Shown piece by piece: positions 1 to 11,500 of a DNA stretch of 64,000 nt (the first letter of the stretch is position 1; every line of letters begins with the position of its first letter). A program made the translations under genes and the position numbers. Where the stretch lies: assembly GCA_030645915.1 (NCBI GenBank), contig JAUSNO010000005.1, positions 62,001-126,000 of the forward strand. Reading direction: 5' to 3'. The notes under the pieces are model-generated. The model was given only the letters and a program-made list of their open reading frames with translations, did no database searches and was not told where the DNA came from. The DNA comes from Undibacterium sp. GTDB lineage: Bacteria > Pseudomonadota > Gammaproteobacteria > Burkholderiales > Burkholderiaceae_D.

Positions 1-634
1 AACCACCTCAGGCAGCCTGTTTATGGTTGCGGCGCCTTCAGGCGCTGGCAAATCAACTCTGGTCAACGCACTGCTCCAGCAGGAACCGGCCATCAAATTG
101 TCAGTTTCATTTACTACGCGAGCGCCACGCCCCGGGGAAGTCAATGGTCGCGAGTATCACTTTACGACCGTCGACGACTTCATGACACGAAAGACGCAAG
201 GTGAATTTTTGGAATCGGCCGAAGTACATGGTAATTACTATGGAACGTCTCGCATTCTCATAGAACAACAAATGCAAGCTGGCACCGACATTTTGTTAGA
301 AATTGACTGGCAAGGAACGCAACAAGTCAAAAAACGTTTTCCCAATGCGGTAGGAATATTTATTTTGCCTCCATCAATTCCTGCACTTGAGGATCGCTTA
401 AAGAAGCGCGGGCAAGATGAGCCGCACGTCATTACCAGACGAATTCTAGCCGCCGGAGGTGAAATGGCGCACGCGCCAGAGTTCGAATATGTTATTATTA
501 ATCAAGAGTTTGCGATTGCATTATCAGAATTGAACGCTATCGTTAAAGCCACCCGCTGCCGTTTTGCGCAGCAAGCTACGCGCAATGCAGCGCTGTTTGC
601 CCAATTGGGCATCCATGCTAACCCTACAACCTAA
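1..634 (+). CDS. gmk: guanylate kinase, 5' end outside window
   Basis: P-loop [31 protein letters not shown]; frame is open to base 2 ([18 protein letters not shown]). Confidence 0.95.
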   Translation, partial: TTSGSLFMVAAPSGAGKSTLVNALLQQEPAIKLSVSFTTRAPRPGEVNGREYHFTTVDDFMTRKTQGEFLESAEVHGNYYGTSRILIEQQMQAGTDILLEIDWQGTQQVKKRFPNAVGIFILPPSIPALEDRLKKRGQDEPHVITRRILAAGGEMAHAPEFEYVIINQEFAIALSELNAIVKATRCRFAQQATRNAALFAQLGIHANPTT

Positions 635-643
635 GGAAATAAA

Positions 644-847
644 ATGGCACGTATTACTATTGAAGATGCACTGAAACACATTCCTAACCGCTTTCAACTG
701 ACTTTGTGCGCCACTTACCGCGCACGCCAGTTATTGCAAGGTCATACCCCAAAGGTTGACGCCAAGGACAAGCCGACAGTTATCGCATTGCGTGAAATAG
801 CTGAAGGTAAAATCGGCATTGAAATGCTGAAAAAAGTCCCATTTTAA
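644..847 (+). CDS. rpoZ: RNA polymerase omega subunit
   Basis: [30 protein letters not shown]; follows gmk, precedes spoT. Confidence 0.95.
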   Translation: MARITIEDALKHIPNRFQLTLCATYRARQLLQGHTPKVDAKDKPTVIALREIAEGKIGIEMLKKVPF

Positions 848-891
848 TTCTGCGCAGCGCGACCAAATGAAACCGTTGGGGATCAGACAGA

Positions 892-3174
892 GTGAATATT
901 ACCGACAACCATTCTGCCTTCCCCTCCAACACTGACAAATCAGTTATGCGGTCTTCTTCGCCTCAAATAAAGAAGTCCTCCGCTACGCACTCCCATAAAG
1001 ACACACCATCGCCAGCATCGGTTGCTAGTGTCGCCTCTATCACGGCACTGGCCAATACCCTTTCTGAATACCTCTCGCCACATGATCTGAAATTAGTCAG
1101 GGAAGCGTATCGTTTTTCCGATGAAATGCATCTTGGCCAGATCAGAAAGTCTGGTGAGCCGTATATTTCACATCCGATTGCCGTTGCGGAAATCTGCGCA
1201 GAATGGAAACTCGATGTCCAAGCTATCATGGCGGCACTTTTGCATGATGTGATGGAAGATCAGGATGTCAAGAAAGAAGAACTCATAGAGCGTTTTGGCG
1301 CACCAGTGGCAGCACTGGTCGATGGACTGTCCAAACTAGAAAAAATTGAATTCCAAAGTCACATCGAAGCACAAGCGGAGAACTTCCGCAAAATGCTGCT
1401 GGCAATGGCGCGTGACGTGCGTGTTATTTTGGTCAAACTTGCAGATCGCTTGCACAACATGCGCACTTTGGGCGCAATGTCAGCAGAAAAACAGCGTCGT
1501 ATCGCCCGCGAGACCATGGAAGTTTACGTGCCGATTGCGCACCGGCTTGGATTAAATAATATTTATCGGGAATTGCAAGATCTGGCGTTTGCGCACATCT
1601 ACCCCATGCGCTACAGGACGCTTTCGAAAGCGGTAAAATCAGCCAGAGGTAATCGCCGCGAGGTCGTCAACAAGATCATGCAAAGTGTCACGATCGCACT
1701 CGCAGAAGCAGGACTAAATGCACAGGTCTATGGCAGAGAAAAAACGCTATACGGCATTTATTGCAAAATGCGCGACAAGCAATTAAGTTTTTCGCAAGTG
1801 CTAGATGTCTATGGTTTTCGGATAGTGGTTGATAACTTCCCCAACAGTTACTTCGCACTCGGCACTTTGCATGCACTCTACAAACCGATGCCAGGAAAAT
1901 TCAAAGACTATATCGCCATTCCCAAATCGAACGGTTATCAATCTTTGCATACGACATTAATCGGTCCGTATGGCACACCTGTAGAATTTCAGATACGCAC
2001 CCAAGACATGCACCATGTCGCAGAGTCTGGTGTAGCAGCACATTGGTTATACAAAAATGAAGAAGGCAGTTTGACTGATTTACAGCAACGCACGCATGCC
2101 TGGCTGCAATCCTTACTGGACATTCAAAAACAAACGGGCGACTCCGCCGAATTTCTTGAACATATCAAGATTGATCTATTCCCGGATTCTGTGTATGTAT
2201 TTACGCCCAAATCAAAAATTATCGCGTTGCCACGTGGTGCGACAGCTTTGGATTTCGCGTATACCATTCATACCGACATCGGCGATCAGGCCATCGCGAC
2301 GAGGATCAATAATGAACCGGTCCCACTTCGTTCGGAGTTAAAAAACGGCGATATTATTGAAATCATTACCTCATCCAATTCTCGCCCGACGCCCAACTGG
2401 CTAACCTACGTTCGGACCGGAAAAGCCCGCTCTGCAATACGCCATTATTTGCGCACCATTAATCTCAACGAATCAACTGAATTGGGCAAGCAGTTACTCG
2501 CACAAGCATTGGTTGCTGTCCATCTCAATCCAGAGTTACCCGAGTCATTAGTCGACAAACTGCTTAACGAATCGAGCGCCAACACGCTGGAAGAAATACA
2601 TACCGACATTGGCATTGGCAAACGGATGGCCGCATTAGTGGCACGGCATATTCTTGATTTGGTTGAAGACGATTCACCATCCATTCCTTTCCAGCTATTT
2701 GACGGTGACAAGATCAGCAAACCAGAACCTGTCATCATCTACGGAAGTGAGGGCGTCTCTGTACAACTCGCACCATGCTGCTTGCCTATTCCTGGAGATG
2801 GCATCATCGGTCAGTTAAAGCGCGATCAAGGTCTGGTAGTGCATAAAGATGACTGCATTAACGCCATTCGCATGCAGGTAAAGGAGCCGGATCGCTGGAT
2901 TGATGTCAGTTGGGGCGAAGACTTAAACCGCCGCTTTGATTGTCGCATTACCGTCATGGTCAACAACCAGCGCGGCGCGCTCGCACGTATTGCGGCAGAA
3001 ATCGGCGAATCGGATGTCAACATCAGTCATGTCAGCATGGAAGACGGCCAAGCCAATGACATGACCAATATTCATTTCACAATACAGGTGGAAAGTCGCA
3101 CTCATTTGGCTCGATTGATACGCAACGTCAAACATCTGACTGGCGTGAGCAAAATTTGGCGCGTACATTTGTAG
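892..3174 (+). CDS. spoT: bifunctional (p)ppGpp synthase/hydrolase
   Basis: HD domain (HDVMEDQDV), RelA/SpoT synthetase, TGS and ACT domains; gmk-rpoZ-spoT order; GTG start. Confidence 0.95.
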   Translation: MNITDNHSAFPSNTDKSVMRSSSPQIKKSSATHSHKDTPSPASVASVASITALANTLSEYLSPHDLKLVREAYRFSDEMHLGQIRKSGEPYISHPIAVAEICAEWKLDVQAIMAALLHDVMEDQDVKKEELIERFGAPVAALVDGLSKLEKIEFQSHIEAQAENFRKMLLAMARDVRVILVKLADRLHNMRTLGAMSAEKQRRIARETMEVYVPIAHRLGLNNIYRELQDLAFAHIYPMRYRTLSKAVKSARGNRREVVNKIMQSVTIALAEAGLNAQVYGREKTLYGIYCKMRDKQLSFSQVLDVYGFRIVVDNFPNSYFALGTLHALYKPMPGKFKDYIAIPKSNGYQSLHTTLIGPYGTPVEFQIRTQDMHHVAESGVAAHWLYKNEEGSLTDLQQRTHAWLQSLLDIQKQTGDSAEFLEHIKIDLFPDSVYVFTPKSKIIALPRGATALDFAYTIHTDIGDQAIATRINNEPVPLRSELKNGDIIEIITSSNSRPTPNWLTYVRTGKARSAIRHYLRTINLNESTELGKQLLAQALVAVHLNPELPESLVDKLLNESSANTLEEIHTDIGIGKRMAALVARHILDLVEDDSPSIPFQLFDGDKISKPEPVIIYGSEGVSVQLAPCCLPIPGDGIIGQLKRDQGLVVHKDDCINAIRMQVKEPDRWIDVSWGEDLNRRFDCRITVMVNNQRGALARIAAEIGESDVNISHVSMEDGQANDMTNIHFTIQVESRTHLARLIRNVKHLTGVSKIWRVHL

Positions 3175-3320
3175 TAAGCGGTTTGAATTGGCTTTGGCAA
3201 GGATGAGAACCGGTCTTCCTGCCGCAAGATTAGTTGCATCTCGTCATATCAAAAGCCCGCGAGGAATGAAGCAAAGCCCACACTCACTACCATGCGTTCC
3301 AATGTCAATCACAAGTTAAA

Positions 3321-3563
3321 TCAACCTAGATTCCTCAGTTGGACGGGTTCGAGTGTGCATTTTTCGGCGTCTCTGGCAAGGCGTGACGACGACGCAACCT
3401 TCACGTTGATAGGAGGAACAACGCAGTCCAGAGACGTGGAAAAGTGTGCAATCGGACTCGTAGCGCTCTCACCCATTTGGTGAACTACAAAAACACCGTA
3501 ACAGTTAATGTTCATGCGACTTTTCAGAAAATTTATAGCGGTCAACTGGGGAATCTAGGTTCA
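3321..3563. mobile_element. MITE-like element: ~21-bp imperfect TIRs (3324-3344 / 3540-3560) with putative 3-bp TSD TCA
   Basis: ACCTAGATTCCTCAGTTGGAC at the left, reverse complement of right end ACCTAGATTCCCCAGTTGACC; TCA on both sides; internal perfect 9-bp inverted repeat CGTCTCTGG/CCAGAGACG; no transposase-like ORF. Confidence 0.55.
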
Positions 3564-4919
3564 ATGATGCAGTCGTTGATGTACCCGCCTCAATCCCATC
3601 CAGACTGCGCCTGCGATCACAGGAATCAACAAGCCGGTAACAAGATCAGGATTAATCTGAACGCCTACCGCCTTTAAACCCTTGCCTGCGTATTGAAATA
3701 GTCCAGCAACGTAATAAGTGATTGCGGCTACAGATAAGCCCTCTACCGCCTGTTGCAAGCGCAATTGTTGGGCTGCCCGAGCATTCATTGATTGTAAAAT
3801 TTTACGATTTTGCTGCTCTTGTACGATACCAACTCTGGTACGTAACAAATCATTGGTATGTGCAATACGATCAGCCAACGCCTCTTGCCTGCGTACGATG
3901 GCTTCACAGGTATTCATTGCTGGCGCCAGACGCCTATCCATAAATTCGCCGATAGTCGGTACGCCTTCAATACGAAACTCCCGCAGCTCATCTATGCGGG
4001 CTTGAACCAAACTAAAATACGCCTTGGACGCAGAGAAACGATAACTATTTTCCATAGACAATTTTTCAATGCGGGCGGCAAGGTCAATAATTTGACGCAA
4101 CAGAACTTGCTCTGAATCAGTATCACCATCTTCGCCTGCATCAATCGCAACGCTGCCATTCAATGTCATCGCCGCTGTCAACTTTACCAGCTCATTCTCT
4201 ATCGCAGCCAATACCGGTGCTGCTTTTTGCGCATGAGGCAAACCGAGTAAAGCCATCATCCTGTATGTCTCGATCTCAAGCAAACGCTGAACGATACGTC
4301 CTGCCTGCTGGTCAAGAAAGTCCTGATCCTTGACCATAAAACGGCTAAAACCATCTGCCTGGATTAAAAAATCCGTCCATACTTCACCACGCTGCAAGAC
4401 CTGACTACCAACCAATACGCCGCCCTCAAAGGTTTGTCGCAGAGCCGATGGGGTCTTGTCAGAACAGTCCAAATCTTTTATCAAGACAACGTGGGCCGCA
4501 ACCATAATCTTTCCTCGCAAATCAAGTAGCCATTGCTGAGGAAGATGGCTGATAGGAACACGCGTGAATGCTTGTGCAACGCCGTGACCCGACACTCCTT
4601 CGTCGCTTTCATTTTCCACAAACGTATATGTTGCAAATTCAGTATGGCACTCCCATTTCAGGCGAAATCGGCCAAAATCATGGAAAAAATATTTAGCTTC
4701 TCCAGCGGGGGATGCCACGCCAAAATAAGTACAAAAAGAAGTTAAAATTTCCTGCTGAATTTGCAAGTTGTCACGCTCACTATTGCCATCACTTTTCGCA
4801 TACACGGCTAGATGCGTGACTGCTTCAGGTGCACGAAGGCGTAATGATGGTCTGGAGTGAATTTCCGCGGCAAGCGGAATTCGCAATGGATGATTTAACT
4901 GCGCGTAAGAAATACTCAT
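3561..4919 (-). CDS. DUF3422 family membrane-anchored protein
   Basis: LNHPLRIPLAAEIHSRPSLRLRAPE N-terminus and C-terminal TM segments. Confidence 0.8.
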   Translation of the reverse strand: MSISYAQLNHPLRIPLAAEIHSRPSLRLRAPEAVTHLAVYAKSDGNSERDNLQIQQEILTSFCTYFGVASPAGEAKYFFHDFGRFRLKWECHTEFATYTFVENESDEGVSGHGVAQAFTRVPISHLPQQWLLDLRGKIMVAAHVVLIKDLDCSDKTPSALRQTFEGGVLVGSQVLQRGEVWTDFLIQADGFSRFMVKDQDFLDQQAGRIVQRLLEIETYRMMALLGLPHAQKAAPVLAAIENELVKLTAAMTLNGSVAIDAGEDGDTDSEQVLLRQIIDLAARIEKLSMENSYRFSASKAYFSLVQARIDELREFRIEGVPTIGEFMDRRLAPAMNTCEAIVRRQEALADRIAHTNDLLRTRVGIVQEQQNRKILQSMNARAAQQLRLQQAVEGLSVAAITYYVAGLFQYAGKGLKAVGVQINPDLVTGLLIPVIAGAVWMGLRRVHQRLHH

Positions 4920-4966
4920 TGATGATGTACTAAAAGTTTAAAAAAATTTGCAAGGCAGCGTTCCGC

Positions 4967-5515
4967 TTACTCTGGATAATTGACGTCCAAGATAGTCAGC
5001 TCATCACTTCCGGAAGGCGTGTTAAGCACGACAGAATCACCGGTTCTCGCCTTAATCAACGCGCGTGCGACTGGCGATATCCAGCTAATTTTACCTTTCA
5101 GCGGATCAAACTCATCAACGCCGACTATCGTCACAGTTATCGTTACTCCCGCTTGGTTTTCATAAACAACCGTTGCGCCAAAAAAAATTTGATCGGACCC
5201 GTGATGAATGCGAGGATCAAAAACTTCAGCAATATCAAGTCGTTTAGTCAAAAAATAGATGCGCCTATCAATCTCTCTCAAACGGCGCTTGCCATAAATA
5301 TAGTCCCCGTTCTCGGAACGATCGCCATTCGATGCCGCCCAATGGACGATATTAACCACCTCAGGCCTGTCAACATCGATCAAATGTAACAGCTCGGTCT
5401 TCATACGAAGATGGCCGGCTGGCGTCATATAATTTTTTACGCCAGCTGGGATATCAGGAATAACGGCATCCTGATCATCATCTTGCTCGGTTTCTTTGAC
5501 AAATGCTTTATTCAT
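4967..5515 (-). CDS. greB: transcription elongation factor GreB (start at MNKAFVKE)
   Basis: NYMTPAGHLRMKTELLHL, SNGDRSENGDYIYGKRRLREIDRRIYFLTKRLD. Confidence 0.92.
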   Translation of the reverse strand: MNKAFVKETEQDDDQDAVIPDIPAGVKNYMTPAGHLRMKTELLHLIDVDRPEVVNIVHWAASNGDRSENGDYIYGKRRLREIDRRIYFLTKRLDIAEVFDPRIHHGSDQIFFGATVVYENQAGVTITVTIVGVDEFDPLKGKISWISPVARALIKARTGDSVVLNTPSGSDELTILDVNYPE

Positions 5516-5658
5516 CGTGCCATTGTAGCGGACTTGCATCATTTATTCGCATAAGGAGCAGCAATGCAAACAGAAAGCAAATTCTCAACAAATACGCCAC
5601 CAAATGCTTATGTCAATCAGGATATTGTGTAAAAAATCAAAAGACGTAGGCTCAATAG

Positions 5659-5714
5659 GCAATATCCATGCGGGTTACAGGCCAGATAGGCTGAAGAAGC
5701 GCATGAACATTGCG
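5659..5714. repeat. REP-like hairpin, copy A
   Basis: GCAATATCCATGCGGGTTACAGGCC...GAAGCGCATGAACATTGC; related to copies at 56854 and 59973. Confidence 0.5.
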
Positions 5715-5944
5715 TGGTAGGCACGCCCTTTTTTATTGTGCGCAAGCCATTCGTTTTAAGCATGTTATTGCCAGCAGAAAAATACGAAAACCTGCCTCAA
5801 AAGACAATTCACAAAAAGCATCCTATTTTCAGCTGAATTAGTAAATTTTAATCATAGGAAATAACCAAAAGCGTCGCTTCCCTTATAAAATACTACGCTA
5901 TCACGCTAAGCAATTTTTCCCCTCTATGAATTCAAGGCAAATGC

Positions 5945-6592
5945 ATGACCGAAAATGCAGCAATCAAAATACTCATCGTGGACGACCATGCCGTTGTGCG
6001 CGAAGGTCTAAAGCAAATCATCAATAACGCCCAAGACATGGCTGTTATTGGCGAAGCAGAAAACGGTCTGGAAGCCATTAGATTATCGCGCCAGCTTGAT
6101 TATCAAATCATGCTGCTCGAGATCGCACTGCCTGATCGTAATGGGATAGATATCCTCAAGCAAATTAAAAAAGAGTCGCCCCACGTTTCAGTCATCATGT
6201 TCTCAGCTCATCGTGAAGATCAATACGCAGTCCGCGCGCTTAAATCCGGCGCCTCTGGCTACCTCGGCAAACAATGCTCGGCGACACAAATAATCACCGC
6301 CATCAAACAAGTGGCATCCGGCCTCAAATACATCAGCCCGGCACTGGCCCAAGAAATGGCAAACAATCTCAATCAAGAATACGAAGGTGAGCTGCACAAG
6401 ACCTTGTCTGATCGAGAGTTTCAAACATTGACAATGATCGCGTCAGGAAAAAGCGTCAGTGATATCGCCAAAGAACTGTCGCTTTCCGTCAAGACCATCA
6501 GCGAGTACCGTGCTCGACTATTGCTAAAAATGAAATTACGACATAATGCTGAGCTCACGCATTACGCAATCAAGAACGAACTGGTGGAGTAA
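5945..6592 (+). CDS. NarL/LuxR-type response regulator with Glu at the phospho-acceptor position
   Basis: ILIVDDHAVVREGL receiver; LLEIALPDRNG; C-terminal HTH SDREFQTLTMIASGKSVSDIAKELSLSVKTISEYRARLLLKM. Confidence 0.9.
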   Translation: MTENAAIKILIVDDHAVVREGLKQIINNAQDMAVIGEAENGLEAIRLSRQLDYQIMLLEIALPDRNGIDILKQIKKESPHVSVIMFSAHREDQYAVRALKSGASGYLGKQCSATQIITAIKQVASGLKYISPALAQEMANNLNQEYEGELHKTLSDREFQTLTMIASGKSVSDIAKELSLSVKTISEYRARLLLKMKLRHNAELTHYAIKNELVE

Positions 6593-6691
6593 TTTCTTCC
6601 CCCGTTATCCAACTAATGCAGAAATCAACACAAAAATCTGTCGTAAAAAGCCCTAAAATGCGTTAGCCCCAATGTCAGCCGAAAGAGCGCC

Positions 6692-8341
6692 ATGTCAACC
6701 AAGCCAGCCAATACTCCACCAAAAAGCCCCACCGACATTGCGCGAGAAACTTTTCGGCGTTTAGCCATAGAGCGCGTTGCGCCGACACCGGAAGCCTATC
6801 GCAAGCTTTATGTCGAGATCTCAGGTGTGCCCGATGAAACCCCTGCAAAAAACCCAGAACAAACACCCCTAACAACTGAAGAAACCAGCCCTTCAGAAGC
6901 TGAAAAACTGCTCAATGGTTTTGCCGACAGTCTAAAACAGTCCACCGGGGAACTGGCAAATTTTGGACATCGATTTAGCCGTGCAATCAAGACGGCCAAC
7001 TGGGAGGATTACAGCAAGGGACTAACCCAGCTAGCCGAAAAAATTTCGATTGCACCACCGGCAAACACGATCAGCCTGGTTGATCCAACCCCGGTTGTCG
7101 CAAAAATTTCACTGGTAGACGACCATGCGGGCCCGGATCCGCGCCAAAGCATACTTAAAGATTTACTCTACCGCACGTTAACATTGGCTCTAAGCTCCCT
7201 CTTGAAGCCCTCCCCTGAGCTGGCCAGCGAATCGGATGCCATTGGTGCAGAGGTTAAAAGAGCCGATACGGAAGCCTCGCTCAATCACATATCTACCCGT
7301 ATCAAACAGCTGTGTTTTCAAATAGAGCTAAAAAGTGGTGATACTGCGGAACAGCAAGAACTACTGTTGCGCTTATTTTCCTTACTTTTAGAGAATGTGC
7401 GCGAATTATTGGATGACGACAACTGGCTACGCGGCCAGATCGAAGTTGTACAAAATCTCATCGCCGGCCCTATCGATCACCGGGCGCTGCAAGAAGCCAC
7501 TCGCAGCCTTAAAGACGTCATCTACAAACAAGGCGTCTTGAAGCACAGCATTGATGAGTCAAAAACCTCAGTCAAAAAAATGATGGCCACCTTCATCGAT
7601 CGCCTCGATGTAATGACCACAAGCACCAGTGCCTATCAAAACAAGATGGACGAATATTCGCAAAAAATCGGCCGTACAAAAGACAGTAACGAAGTCAATC
7701 AACTCATCGGCGCCATCTTAGAAGAAACACGCACAGTACAAAAAGAAACCATGCACTCGCACGACATCATGGTAACGGCACAAAAAGAAGTAAAAGAAGC
7801 AGAAGGTCGCATCAAAGAACTTGAAGAGAAACTCGCTCACATGAGCGAACTGGTCCGAGAAGATCAACTCACTGGCAGTCTCAACCGACGTGGTCTGGAT
7901 GATATTTTTGAAAGAGAGGCCGATCGCGCGGATCGCAGGGGCACGCCACTGTGCGCAGCGATGCTCGATCTGGACAACTTCAAGAAACTCAACGATACCC
8001 ACGGCCACGCAGCGGGTGACGTTGCCTTGATACATCTGGTGCGTATCGTCAAGCAAACCCTGCGTTCTATCGATGTTATCGCCCGCTATGGAGGCGAAGA
8101 ATTTTTGATTGTGATGCCAGAAACCACTCTGGATGAAGCAGCATCAGCCATGGCCAGAGTTCAACGTGAATTAACAACGCATTTCTTTACCGCCAACGAT
8201 CAACGTTTGTTCATTACCTTCAGCGCAGGCGTAGCGTTGCGCGCACCACGCGAGCCACAAGACGCTTTCGTTAAACGGGCGGATAAAGCGATGTACGAGG
8301 CTAAGAAGTCGGGTAAGAACCGGGTGGTTAAGGCTACATAG
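6692..8341 (+). CDS. GGDEF-domain diguanylate cyclase
   Basis: ARYGGEEFLIVMPE with upstream RSID (I-site RxxD). Confidence 0.9.
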   Translation: MSTKPANTPPKSPTDIARETFRRLAIERVAPTPEAYRKLYVEISGVPDETPAKNPEQTPLTTEETSPSEAEKLLNGFADSLKQSTGELANFGHRFSRAIKTANWEDYSKGLTQLAEKISIAPPANTISLVDPTPVVAKISLVDDHAGPDPRQSILKDLLYRTLTLALSSLLKPSPELASESDAIGAEVKRADTEASLNHISTRIKQLCFQIELKSGDTAEQQELLLRLFSLLLENVRELLDDDNWLRGQIEVVQNLIAGPIDHRALQEATRSLKDVIYKQGVLKHSIDESKTSVKKMMATFIDRLDVMTTSTSAYQNKMDEYSQKIGRTKDSNEVNQLIGAILEETRTVQKETMHSHDIMVTAQKEVKEAEGRIKELEEKLAHMSELVREDQLTGSLNRRGLDDIFEREADRADRRGTPLCAAMLDLDNFKKLNDTHGHAAGDVALIHLVRIVKQTLRSIDVIARYGGEEFLIVMPETTLDEAASAMARVQRELTTHFFTANDQRLFITFSAGVALRAPREPQDAFVKRADKAMYEAKKSGKNRVVKAT

Positions 8342-8582
8342 CACAATACCTAGCTATTTTAACAATCTCAATTTGAGAGAAATGGAATTTCATCAACCAA
8401 TCCGTCTAGCAATCTCAGTTGTTATTGCAAGCATTTGATCTTGGATTAAAAAGTGCGCAAGTCTCAAAATAAGGTATAAAAGTCCATCTCTAGCCTGATT
8501 AAACTTGTGATTGGAAATGCTATTCTGACTCGTACAACTATATAAACCACCCTTGTCTGGCAACAAGTTCAACATATCCTCA

Positions 8583-11500
8583 ATGACTTCGATCAATATC
8601 AAAACTACAGCACTTGATATTGCCTTGCAAAAGGCAATCGATCATCATCACGCAGGAAGATTCGAAGATGCTGAGGAGCTTTACAGATTCGTGCTCCAGG
8701 AAATACCGGATCAATCTGATGCAAATCACAACTTAGGCATTTTGGCTGGACAACTGGGAAAACATGACCAAGGCCTCCCCTATCTGCAAAGAGCTTTGGC
8801 CGTTAATCCAGATCACGAAATTTATATAACGTCCTATGCAGAGGCTTTGTTTGTAACCGGTCACAATGAAGAGGCGATCGAATTACTTCAGAACGCATTG
8901 AATCGAGGCATAAGCACCACGGCAATTCAAACACTTATTCAAAAAATTGAGCCCGCTATCAACATTACCCGTACAAAGCATGGACCTGATACAGCAAATC
9001 AAAGTAATCCCGCCTCCAAAAAATCGAAACACAAACTCCATGTATTGCCTCAAGCAGAAGTCGACAACCTCATCAACACCTTCCAGTCTGGGCGCTATAC
9101 AGAATTAGAAAACAAAGCTCGCCTGCTTATTGAGCAGTTTCCCAACTCTGGTTTTGTATGGAAAGTACTAGGCACTTCACTTCAGGCGCAAGGAAAAGAT
9201 GCCTTTTTTGCATTGCAAAAAGCGACGTTACTATTACCGAATGATGCTGAAGCACACAATAATCTCGGAGTCATACTGAAAGAATCAGGGCAGCCCGAGA
9301 AAGCGGTAATTAGTTGCAATTTGGCGATTAAACTTAAACCAAATTTTGCCGAAGCGCACAACAATTTAGGTAATGCTTTAAAGGATCTCGGCCAACACAA
9401 TGCTGCACTGTTAAGTTACCGCCGTGCAATTGAAATAAAACCCGATCTTGCAGAAGCGCACTGTAACTTAGGAAATACGTTAAAAATTCTGGGGCACCCT
9501 GATAGTGCCATTGCTAGCTACCGACGCGCTCTAAAAATCAAATCCACGTATGCCGAGGCACACTGCAATTTAGGAGTTGTTCTTAAAGAATTGGGACAAC
9601 TTGAAATGGCGAAGGCTAGTTATCTGCATGCGATAGAGATCAATCCCAATTACGCTGAAGCACACAGTAACCTTGGTGTTGTGCTTACAGAACTACGGCA
9701 ATTTGATGCCGCCTTGGTCAGTTGCCTCGCGGCTCTGGCGATTAAACCCGATTATGCGGAAGCGCATTGCAATCTGGGAAATACGCAGAAGGAACTTGGC
9801 CAACTCGACAGCGCAATTACAAGTTACCTTCACGCTTTAGAAAGTAAGCCAAATCTCACTATTGCGCATATCAACCTCGGAAACGCACTTGCAGAATCAG
9901 GACAAGCAGAGAATGCGGCGAATTGCTACCTCAATGCATTGGCCATTGAACCAGAAAACGCGGAGGTATATAACAATCTCGGTGTCACTCTGGCAAATCT
10001 CGGTCAACTTGAAAACGCGATTGTAAGTTACCGGCGTGCGATAGAAATCAAACCGGATTTTGCCAATGCGTACAGCAATCTTGGAAATGCACTGAAAGAC
10101 CTTGGACAACTTCATGATGCGGTAGATAGTTACCGCCAAGCCTTATCAATCAATCCGGATGACGCCAATGTACATAATAATTTGGGAAATGCGCAATGCG
10201 ATCTCGGCTATCTCAGCGATGCGATAAGTAGTTATCATCGCGCATTAGAACTCCAACCAAACCTTGCGGATGCACACAATAATCTGGGAAATGCCTTCAA
10301 AGATCTAGGGCGATTGGAAGATGCTGTTAAAAGTTACCGTCACGCGATAACCCTCAATCCTTCATTCGCCGGCGCGCATTACAATCTGGGAAACGTTTTA
10401 ACTGACTTAGGGCAACTTGATAGCGCAATAGAATGTTTCCGTCGCTCGTTGGAAATGAATCCGAATGCATTTGACGCACGTAGTGCATTACTATTCATCC
10501 AAAATTATTTATCAGATCAGCCTGCCGACCTACTGTTTAAAGAAGCTCTCTTTTTTGGTAATGATGCGTCAAAAAGAGCGCGACCATTTATCGAATGGTC
10601 AAACTCTGTCGACCCGCAACGGTGTTTGCGGATAGGTTTGGTGTCGGCAGATTTTCGCAATCACCCCGTTGGTTATTTTATCGAAAGTATATTGGCGGCG
10701 TTAGCATCCAACGCTGTAGGAAAAATAGAAATTTTTGCTTACTCCAATCATTTTCTCAGCGATGGGCTTACCGAACGAATAAAAACCAATTGTTCTCATT
10801 GGCGTTCTATAGTTGGACTTTCAGACGACATTGTCGCCCATCAGATTCGTGACGATGGCATCGATATTTTGATTGATCTATCGGGACACACAGCAAAAAA
10901 TCGCCTCCCCATGTTTGCATGGAAACCCGCGCCCGTACAGGTAAGTTGGCTTGGTTATTTTGCGACAACGGGACTAGCAGCAATGGATTACATCATTGCT
11001 GATGGATGGATAGCGCCAGAGTCAGTAAAAACACATTTCGTTGAAAAAATTCAACGTATGCCAGAATCTTATTTGTGTTTTACGCCCCCAGATTTCGATA
11101 TACAAATAACGCCACTACCCGCACTAAGTAACGGATTCGTTACTTTTGGCTGCTTCAATAATCTGACAAAAATGAATGACAAGGTTATCACTCTCTGGTC
11201 GAGAGTGTTGCACGCCGTACCCAATAGTCGTTTATTTCTCAAGACCAGGTCACTTAACAATCCAGAATCAAGACAAAAAGTAACAAACCGATTTTCCATG
11301 CATGGAATTGATACTGAAAGACTCATCCTGGAAGACGCAGCGCCCCGCGCTCAATTACTCGCTGCATATCAGCGTATCGATATCGCCTTGGACCCATTCC
11401 CATATCCGGGGGGTACGACCAGCGTTGAAGCATTATGGATGGGAATACCCGTTTTAAATTTGGCAGGCGATCGTTTTCTCTCGCACATGGGAGAAAGCAT

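Noticed and set aside
3292-3483. 63-aa + ORF and 74-aa - ORF inside the TIR element
   Set aside because: No transposase-like motif; short ORFs expected by chance.
9240-10480. Regular ~102-bp repeats resembling a CRISPR-like array
   Set aside because: In-frame TPR-coding units with no spacer/repeat alternation and no cas genes.
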